Shown here: in pieces, positions 56,230 to 64,000 of the stretch
Layout: each line of letters opens with the position of its first letter
Position numbering within the stretch: position 1 is the first letter of the stretch
Assembly: GCF_004193775.1 (NCBI RefSeq)
Contig: NC_041002.1
Coordinates: 17,603,535-17,667,534 of the forward strand
Length of the DNA: 64,000 nt
Source: Glycine soja
Lineage: Eukaryota > Streptophyta > Magnoliopsida > Fabales > Fabaceae
Direction of reading: 5' to 3'
Translations under genes and position numbers: made by a program
Notes under the pieces: model-generated
Seen by the model: only the letters and a program-made list of their open reading frames with translations
What the model was told of the DNA's origin: nothing
Database searches by the model: none

Positions 56230-58060
56230 CTAGCGGTTTCTAATTATATGGGCCATTAAATCTATCATATGTTGACAATAGCCGAGAAGTCTGTGGATCT
56301 CCTCGGGGGCGGAGTAGGTGTCTGCCATCGCCTTGGCCTTGGCTAGCAATCGGGGAAGTTCTTGACTCCCGTTCAAGGTAAGAGCAAACCGGTTCATCCA
56401 CATTGTTGCCTCTAGATGTAACGAGTCGATCACCCTTCCTCTAGCCTTCTTTTCTGCATATACTTGGGCATACTCGTCCGCCACTCTATGCTCATGGGCC
56501 GTGGCTAGATTTAGTTCTTCTTGGTACTTGGTGATGATGGCTAACATGTTGGTCTCTGTCTCGCATAACCGCTGAGACAAACTTCTCTTGGACCTCGAGC
56601 AAGCCTTTAACTCATCTTTCAAGATCAAATTGTCTACTCGTGATTGGTCCCTTTCCTCTCTTCGGAGCTTAAGCTCGTTGTTGCTGCCCCACAGAGCCCC
56701 TCAAAACTTGTTCCGGCCGTACTCTTCCCTACGAGCCCTCTTGGTTTCCTGTTCCAAGGCTTTGGTGGTAGCTACATTTATATCTCTCAGTTCGGCATTC
56801 TCCTTTTGGATCTTCAGAGCTGCTAATTTGAACCTTTCTTTGACTGTTTGAGCTTGCTCGAGTTCTATCCTAAGGGCCTGCACCTCTTCGTCTTCCTCCG
56901 GTGCCTCAACTTCCTCCCTTTTAGCGGTTCTCAAACTCGGAAGCCAATCCAAACCTTGCACGTGGGCTTTTAACCACTTACGGTAGCCACCGATGGGCCC
57001 ATTGTTGCTGCCCCTGAGTTCCTTGTCCTTCTTTTGCAACACCTCCCATGCCTTGCAGACCTTCTGAAGTGTCTCCATGTTGGTTTTATGGAAACCTCGT
57101 GAAATGACAGGCGCGAGCTCTTCCTCTAGTGGCGCCCCTCTCATAGGGTAGCCAATTGATGCAACCCCTCGTCCCCATCATGGTAACATTTGAAAATCCT
57201 CCACACGAAATAAGAACTCTTTTTCTCCCTTCTTTCCATCGAGGGAACCAGTTGACAGACGCTCCTTCTTTGTCTGCTAAGAGTTGGTCCCAATTTGCCC
57301 CTCCTTTCTCTGTGCATGAACGGTGACCTTCTAGCGGGCAAGCATGCCTCACCTCTTGGCAAAAAAGGTGTGAAACCAACCATACATAAAGAGCTGGAGT
57401 ACAACAAACAATCCTTATACTGCTCTTCTCACATCTTCGGTCGAAGGTGTCATACAGGTCGGCTAGCATAGCGACAACCGGGCTTTCCTTGTGGTCATGA
57501 TAGGCGAGAAAAGCGTCGATTGCTGCTAGGTCCATCAACCCATCCACATTTGGAAAGAGGACTCCTCCGAAGATCAACAGTGCGAGAATGTCTATGAACA
57601 GGGCCCATTCGCCTTTGCCTGCCAAGTTTCTTGCTTTTGCCTCCAAACATTTTCTCGGTATTCCAACCACCCCATTTTTGACTTGCTTTCTATGGTCTAA
57701 TTCCTGCGCCGAGATTTGGACTATCTTGAAAATTCTAGCTAATGAGGGATAGAACCCTGAGAAAAGGTATGGTCTCCTTCCCCCTAGAGGACATCCTAGG
57801 ATCTCTTCAAATTCTTCCACCATGGGTGACAGCTGGAAGTCCCCAAAGGTGAAGCACCTCAATGGCTGATCATAGTACTGGGCGAGGGAGGCAATGGCCT
57901 CTATGGAGACTTCTACCATTGCTAGGTCCCAGATCTTACCGTAAGCTTTACGAAAAGCTTGCCGCTAGAGCTGACCCATCAACTGCCCTAACTCTTTTAG
58001 ACTGGTGATCCCTAGGCTCTTGACCTTGACTTGATAGAACCTCTTTTTAAGCGAAGGCAT
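56230..58060 (-). pseudogene. Ogre-C ORF1 protein (stops and one frameshifting deletion)
   Basis: Starts MPSLKKRFYQVKVKSLG at 58060. A TAG at 57967-57965 follows GQL. The main part 57919-57086 has RCFTFGDFQLSPMVEEFEE and VLFPNVDGLMDLAAIDAFL. Near 57155, about nine codons (the YNPALAIRQ region) are missing and the frame shifts. It resumes with YPMRGAPLEEELAP in the frame of 57144-56701. A TGA at 56703-56701 stands where the other copies have an arginine codon (RNKF-x-GA). The last part 56628-56230 has WMNRFALTLNGSQELPRLL and ends MAHIIRNR. Same ORF1 family as in the other copies. Confidence 0.85.
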
Positions 58061-58937
58061 TTGACTTGACTCCGTGTTTTACTAAAGTGAACAAAATCGG
58101 TGCGAATCAAAACTCCGACATCTATCATGGGTGGAATGTATGAATGCATGAAGAAATGCATATGACACGGATGCAATTTATAAATACGGGAGCCCGGGAA
58201 ATTGTCTCCTTCTTAGATACAACGTCTTGGGGTAGCATAGTGCCTGATGCATGTATTTAAGAAGGCGGCACAGACCCTCCGTTGGTTTGCCAAAGAGAGG
58301 GGATCAAGACAGATCTCGTGCATGATGCATATGCAAAAGGCACAACACGGGGATGTACATAGTACGGCAATATTCACGAACAAATATAATCAAAGGGTTA
58401 CACGACATTTGACTACATGCATGGCAGTGTGAAAAAATGACACGCAGCGTGTTTGCTTCGTGCCCCTATTTTGGGGACCTACATGGGAGGGAGCTAAAAG
58501 GGATTTTAGTGATATTTCCCAAGGTGGTCATATCTTACTTGATGGTCTCTAGAGGTATCATCCCCTTTGAAGAACATATTGCAGTAGTAGGGACTACTAG
58601 CAACAATATGTTATCAAAGAGAAAAACTCTAGATGAGGGTTCACGGTAATCAAGCAAGTCGGAGACCTAGCATGATCACAAATTCACCTTCACTCCTTAT
58701 GTTCCCACGAGCCCGGGAATAAGGCCCTTTTTTCAACTCACCGTGTGTGCAAATAGTGTTGGTGTTTGTGGGCATCAAATGAATAAATATTTACCTCATG
58801 CATACATTTTAAAACGCACTAAAAGCATCAAAGAGTTATATACACAAGAACATAAGAAAAATAAAGGGAAACCAACAAGGGAGAAAGTCATGATAAAAAC
58901 ATTGCACAAGATTAAATGGCCTAACTCTCTAAAAATA
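58061..58937 (-). other. Leader of Ogre-C
   Basis: Noncoding, close match to the Ogre-B leader. The frames at 58247-58432, 58437-58649 and 58743-59102 are not protein coding; the last crosses the primer site into the LTR. Confidence 0.65.
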
Positions 58938-58958
58938 GTCCCCTGTAGAGTTGCCAAC
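58938..58958 (-). other. Primer-binding site of Ogre-C
   Basis: On the minus strand GTTGGCAACTCTACAGGGG follows the LTR end at 58959. Two substitutions relative to Ogre-B. Confidence 0.7.
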
Positions 58959-60203
58959 TGTCGCAACCTACCCTTCGGTGGGAGGGCGACGCGTGACTTG
59001 CGGGTGCGTCTTCCAAGAAAGGAAGGCACGTGGAGTCGCCACCAACGTTTATTTGAGGAAAACGTCGGAAAAACCGAAAAAGACGTGGTCTATGAACTTT
59101 AAGTGAAAGGTTCGGGAGTTGTATTTACGCACGGGGAAGGTATTAGCACCCCACACGTCTGTCACAAGGGACGGCAGCCTTTAATTAAATGTGCAAACAT
59201 GACTTCAATTTTTATGTTCCCTTTTACGTCTTTATTTCTTTTTGTACTTTTTATATTTTTATCTTTTTGCGGTCGACGAGGGTGTTTCCCTTGCTCCTAC
59301 GTATTCCTTAATTGTGATGAGGAAATCAAACCTACGTAGTTCTTTGAGAACAAAGTATTTGGTTAAGTTATTTTTTATCCTTTTTTGCAAGATATGTTTT
59401 TATTGAATGAAAGGTCATTTAAGGCGTTGGACCATTAAATAATCTTTTGATTCTTTTGAAAAGAGAGAAGACATTAAGGCATTGGACCATTAATGATCTC
59501 TTTATTTTTGAAAGAGGTAGTAAAACTACATGTTGATTTTAGGCCTTTTAGAAATCTACATTTAACCAATAAAAACGGAAAATACCATTTCAAGCCGTTG
59601 GACCTTAAAAATGGCTTTTTTAGGGGATGACAAAAGCTTGACTTATGAATTGATTTTAGCCTTAGTTTCACTTTGGTTATTAGTCGATCCAGGTAAGAAA
59701 GAAAAAATCCCAAAGAAACGTCCGATTGATTTTTTTGAGTTATTTTACTAAAAGATATTTTTTATTATTATATTATTATTTTGTCTCTTTTTGGTTTTAA
59801 ACGCGGTTACGACATGACCGAATGGTCGGAATTCTTTTTAACAGAAATTAAAGGATGTTACAATATGAATGATCGGTAGAAATTTATTTTATTTTTGATT
59901 AGGCGAGAAACTGACTTAAATAAATGACTAAAGCGCGTCAAAAGGGGGTACGGAAAGTAAATGAAATGGAAATAAAAGCACGCGAAACAAATGAGGACCC
60001 CTAAGTGTACATAGAAAGAATTGAAAAGTTTGATTTTGGGAACTTATCGGTTGAAGACCAAAGAACGACGAAGAACGAACGATGAACGATGAAGAACGGT
60101 TGAAAATCTTCACGAAATCACCCATGGAAACATCACGGAAGCGTAACGGAAGCGCCTCGCCTTGGATTTTCTTCACGGAAACAATTTTTCTCACTAATTT
60201 TAA
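58959..60203 (-). repeat. 5' LTR of Ogre-C, truncated
   Basis: Ends on the minus strand GGTTGCGACA at 58959. Nested hairpin at 59294-59340. Near-identical over long stretches to the LTR at 28225. The sequence follows its sister LTR up to AATTTTAA at 60203 (equivalent to about 29471) and then switches to CACTA transposase sequence, so the U3 half is missing. Confidence 0.8.
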
Positions 60204-61160
60204 ACTACCAAAGGGATTCATTCCATCAGTGGCAATTCCAAGCATAAGATTTCTTGCCTCTTTCTTGAAATTCGAATACAAACGATTAATCTTCCATTGC
60301 GAAGAATCAGTCGGATGGTGGAGCATTCCATTCACAGTTTATCCCATCTGTATGCCATGTAAGGTCTTTTGTGTCATCTCCATTAGCAAACAGACGCTTT
60401 AACCTTGGAATGATAGGAAGATTCTATAACACCTTTGTTAAGTGCGTTTCTTTGTGCTTTCATCATTGTTACCCTCGTCATCATCCTTCACTTTGTACCG
60501 TGATACCCCACACCTGCGGCATTTATGCATTTCTTCAAACTCATCTCTACACAGTATGCAATCATTAAGACATGCATGAATTTTTTGATACTCCATACCC
60601 ATGGGACACAATATCTTTTTCGCCTCATAATAACTTTTTGGCAACGTGTTTTCTTCTAGAAGCATACCCTGCACTACGTTAAGCAACAAAGTGAAGCTTT
60701 TGTCACTCCACCCATATCTAGCCTTCACATTAACCAGACTTAACACTACTGAAAACAGTGTTAATGACTTCTTGCACCCCGGATACAAAGGATTCTTCGA
60801 ATCACTTTCCAATGTATCATACATAGGGGTATGTACTTGCTGAAAAGATTCTTGTCCAAGATCACAAATCATATCCTTTAATCGATCTCCCATTTCTACA
60901 TTAACTGGTTCAATTTGGGACCCCCTTTACATGTTTGTCAATTCACCATGTCATATCCATGTTGTATAATTCCTCTTAATCCCATCACATAGAAGATGTT
61001 CCTGTATATCGTCTACTAGTTGTTGTCTCCCATTAAAACAATTTATACAAGGACAAAAATATTTCCCATCTTCATCCGATCCAGTTCTTTCCAAGGCAAA
61101 TCCCAAGAAATGCTCAACCTCTTCCTCATATGCAGGGCTTATGTGGCTTGCATTCATCTA
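60204..61160 (-). pseudogene. CACTA (En/Spm) transposase TNP2-type, N-terminal fragment
   Basis: Order on the minus strand: 61157-60951 MNASHISPAYEEEVEHFLGF with CPCINCFNGRQQ and HLLCDGIKRNYTTWI, the transposase-associated domain. Then 60893-60438 with VNVKARYGWSDKSFTLLLN, PKSYYEAKKILCPMGMEY and a cysteine cluster CILCRDEFEEMHKCRRCG. Then in other frames LPIIPRLKRLFANGDD and about 60335-60204 LMLGIATDGMNPFGSL. These are the successive N-terminal blocks of plant TNP2 transposases. Stops (near 60950 and 60928) and frameshifts (near 60435) inactivate it. It stops abruptly at the LTR junction at 60203; the catalytic C-terminal part is missing. Confidence 0.88.
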
Positions 61161-63035
61161 ACTTCAATCCATCTTTCCTTTTCTGTGAGTCACATACAAG
61201 GTTTATTCGATGCATGAAGATCTCAATTTTTTCATTAAAGGTGTGGCCATATCCCATTCAAGAAAACATTGTTTTATACTTGATACATATGCATAGGTTA
61301 AGTATCTTTTCTTAGATTTCATGAAATTTCGGCAATATTTCGCTTTGATCTCCAAGTACACAACATGAAAGTGGTCACATCAATTACACCACAATCAAGT
61401 ATGCACCCTGAGAACAAAATCAAATGCACTATACCGAAATTTTATCAAATTTAAGAAAAGAAACTTAACATATATGTATGAATCTAGCATAAAAAATAAA
61501 TCTTCCCAAATAGTCCAAATGGACAATTCAAGATCAATACAACGATTAATCCAAATTGTCCGGAAGAATCATTGTATTGAATCTCAAACGAGAAACTAAA
61601 GTTCACTCACAATGAACATAACTTGTAAATCGGACACAATCATTAATCACATAAAAAAGTTATAAAAGCACCAGTAACAAAAAAGGCTCAAAAGTGTATA
61701 AAGGACATTCATACTTGAAAAGATGGTCACTAACAATATCATTCGATGTGGTGATGACGATGCAAACAGGAAAAGAAAAAGACCCTACAGCAAAAATCAT
61801 ATCAATGAGGGTGTTGTATGTGAGGATACTGAATGCTTGAAGCCAATAGTTGTTCATATTGGTACAACAAATGATATGTAGGCTTTAGTTATGGCATGTT
61901 ATAGTTCTTAGCCTTTTTGACTCTCCAATTCAAATCCTCGAAGAAAAAAAGAAAAAAGAGTTAAGAAATTTGTTTCTAGTTTTATATCGTTATGACATTT
62001 CCAAAAAGAAATTTGGCAATGGTCTTGGTTTTGTATAGCTAGGGAGAATCTTGTTTTCCTACAACAATGGTTCACTAAATTCCCTGAGCACTCAAAAATA
62101 GGCTTCTTCATTACAAGGGAGAATTATGGAGGTTAGAATCAAATATAAATGAATTATATATTCACTTTGAAACTATAGTAAAATAATGCATATTTCACAC
62201 TTGTTTGTAGGTCACCACTATGCTCAAACCAAGAGCAAATTCAATCTCAAGGGAATAGCAATGAGTAGTAGAGAAGGGAAAATCTGAATAATTTTAATAT
62301 AAAAAACCATTTGATTTGATTGAAAACATAACTAGTTCATATATATTGAAATTTGTAGATAGGGAATCCTCTTCTTGAGTTTAATATTGATTTCAACTCC
62401 AAATCTAAGTACTTTTGGTCTCACGAACTAATATCAGATTCAACATACAGAGTTTTAACTGAGTCTTCAACTATTCCTGAATCAGGATACAAAAGCAAAT
62501 GGGAATCTTAAAGGGGTTTGTGAAAAAGAAAATAAGCTATTGGATAGTGAGGTTAGCTACTATGTAGATGAATATGATGTCACTCTTGATGCTTGTTTGT
62601 CACCAGTCCTAAAACATTCTTGAGTGTTTTAGAGATATAGATATTACGTTCACAAAAATAAGAAAAGTATGTAATAAATGTTTGAGATTTACCCCTTAAC
62701 TTATAGTAACTATTAGACTCCATTAGTTTTGCTACTTAAAAGACTAAGGCATTTCTATTGTATGTATTTTCTTCAATTTTCCTAAACATAGTAAATAATT
62801 TACATGAGCATAACGCAACACAAGAAACTTGATTTTAAAAAGATATAAAAACAATATTTACATATATTTCTATCTTATAATTATAACTTAAATAGGGAAA
62901 ATAAAACCAGGTTGCTTCATTATTTACTTGTGACGAAAATAAGTGTGGTTAGAGAAATAAGTCTATCGAGAAACCGTTTATTTAATGTGTTTCATTGTTT
63001 ATCATAGTAGAGAACATATTTGTCAAAAATTAAAA
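61161..63035. other. AT-rich noncoding DNA, probable CACTA 5' UTR at its left
   Basis: 61200-61640 contains phrases such as TGAAATTTCGGCAATATTTCG that resemble the 5' leaders of plant CACTA elements, continuing the fragment to the left. No terminal inverted repeat starting CACTA was found. 61640-63035 shows no gene, repeat or recognisable element. Confidence 0.4.
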
Positions 63036-63039
63036 GTAC

Positions 63040-63600
63040 TAGAAAGACGTAAGTGCAGTGACTCTTCTGTCCTACATAAGTTTGTCGTTTGGATCCATGG
63101 GACTGTCCACAAACCAGCACATACCTTTTAGGATATTGCAACACTAGTGGCAGATTGAGCCATCTCAATACCTAGAAAATGCTTAAGGTGACCGAAATCC
63201 TTAGTCTAAAAATGATCAAAGATGTTCCAATTGATAGATTCCTGCCTCATCTCATCACACATGGAATGACAATGACATCAACTCAAACAATTAAACAGAT
63301 ATCCTGAACTTGGGAATTGGGATAAGTATCGATAGAATATGGAATGGTTTGTCTCACTACAAAAAGCATAGCGACACAAGTAGCAAACTAATCTAGATTT
63401 CCCATGAGCAACAAATCCAAGTGGTTTCTCCCTATAAACTTTTGCAACCAGACAAGCAATTGATCCTTCAGGTCCTACACCCACTTCGGGATTTTTGTAA
63501 CACAATCTCTGTACCAGCACCATCAGTCTCCAAGGTCTTGCAATTTTCCTTGAGTTGCATCCATCTATCTCTGCAACTCCACTACCTATTGTTACACTTG
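63040..63600 (-). pseudogene. Degenerate Ty1/copia reverse transcriptase fragment
   Basis: Minus-strand reading gives VGVGPEGSIACL and GFVAHGKSRLVCYLCRYAF, then in other frames EHLFDHF, a stop, TKDFGHLKHFLGIEMAQSA and VDSPMDPNDKLM. These are copia RT landmarks (compare PPGFVA, TKDLG.LKYFLGIE, DTPMDPN) in the right order with internal deletions. The YVDD motif region is only a trace (DVIVIP). Strongly decayed. Confidence 0.7.
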
Positions 63601-63651
63601 CTCAAGATGGGTTTCAAGATCTCTATCAGTCACACCTATTGCATCTCACGG

Positions 63652-64000
63652 TGTAACACCCTAAAATATTGCTAATTATAAATTAATGTTCAATTGTATT
63701 TATCGTGTCATTTGATTATATGTTTTACTTGAATGAGTTGAGTTATGACTTGAATTAGTCATATGTGATTTGATTGATGTTGAGTTATGTGGAGTTTTAT
63801 TGGGCTAAGTTGAAATTATGAAATTTCAAATTTTAACTAAACCTACTTCAGTAAAATCACAATCCTGGATTCGTTAACTGTTGGATCGTCTTCACATTTT
63901 GGTTGGAGGTTCCTAAGACAATTCTCCACAATTTTACCATTGGGATTTTGAAAACAACAACTTCGATCTCTCTCTTAGCACGAGAAGTGCGCCAAGCGCA
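63652..64000 (+). repeat. Probable LTR start, runs off the window
   Basis: TGTAACACCCTAAAATATTG at 63652 is a typical start of a plant Ty3/gypsy LTR, followed by AT-rich U3-like sequence. The second end, primer site and target duplication lie outside the window. Orientation and family are inferred from the start only. Confidence 0.45.

Larger units (their letters stand above)
28225..60203 (-). mobile_element. Ogre element, copy C (outer), minus strand, containing Ogre-B
   Basis: Reading on the minus strand: truncated 5' LTR 60203-58959, primer site, leader, ORF1 58060-56230, ORF2 56008-48807 with one intron, then Ogre-B (48566-30374), a remnant of its own hairpin array (30373-29933), and its 3' LTR (29932-28225). 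The two outer LTRs share long near-identical stretches (59105-59690 with 28380-28960) that the LTR at 46928 lacks. The left flank is CATCA (28220-28224). The right target duplication cannot be tested because the 5' LTR is broken at 60203. Confidence 0.78.

Noticed and set aside
61640..63035. Possible host gene exons or tRNA genes in the right-hand AT-rich region
   Set aside because: No conserved protein text, no splice-supported reading frame and no cloverleaf-like sequence was seen.

Overview
This window is plant nuclear DNA made almost entirely of nested LTR retrotransposons, with no host gene that I can recognise. The families (very large Ogre/Tat-type Ty3/gypsy elements, a chromovirus, Athila-like and Ty1/copia remnants, a CACTA transposase) and the particular LTR sequences point to a legume, most likely Glycine or a close relative, and to a repeat-rich, probably pericentromeric region. 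The species is an inference; it was not checked against a database.

Layout. 1-7313 is older debris: an Athila-like gag-protease remnant, a Ty1/copia RT-RNase H fragment with its 3' LTR, and a solo chromovirus LTR with a perfect 5-bp target duplication. From 7314 a plus-strand Ogre element (Ogre-A) runs to 28224. It is broken by a solo Ogre LTR, two related LTR insertions carrying paired palindromes, a third solo LTR, and a 6.5-kb internally deleted chromovirus (16985-23466). At 28225 Ogre-A is cut inside its polymerase gene by a minus-strand Ogre element (Ogre-C, 28225-60203), which itself contains a second minus-strand Ogre element (Ogre-B, 30374-48566) inserted just downstream of its pol gene. 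LTR similarity supports this nesting: the LTR at 58959-60203 matches the one at 28225-29932, and the LTR at 46928-48566 matches the partial LTR at 30374-31039. Past 60203 the outer LTR is broken against a CACTA transposase fragment. Then come AT-rich DNA, a degenerate copia RT, and the start of another LTR at the window edge.

The three Ogre copies share one plan: LTR, primer-binding site, long leader, ORF1, then ORF2 (gag, protease, G-patch), a 174-181 bp intron, and RT, RNase H, a second RNase H and integrase. Ogre-B is the innermost and best preserved. Its second pol exon is open over 1148 codons, while ORF1 and gag-protease carry only a few stop codons. Ogre-B also keeps a roughly 6-kb 3' region with a third ORF of the putative plant transposon / env-like class behind a good splice acceptor, and an array of hairpin-forming repeats before the 3' LTR.

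The most unusual signals are structural. (1) A hairpin array in the Ogre 3' region has stem sequences that change in a compensatory way. (2) Two related LTRs each carry three pairs of the palindrome TAATCGATTA, 20-21 bp apart, directly upstream of a TATA box. (3) A nested hairpin is conserved in every Ogre LTR and twice in the Ogre-B 3' region. (4) In the Ogre-B and Ogre-C introns the donor site overlaps an in-frame stop codon, so splicing would decide whether pol is made.
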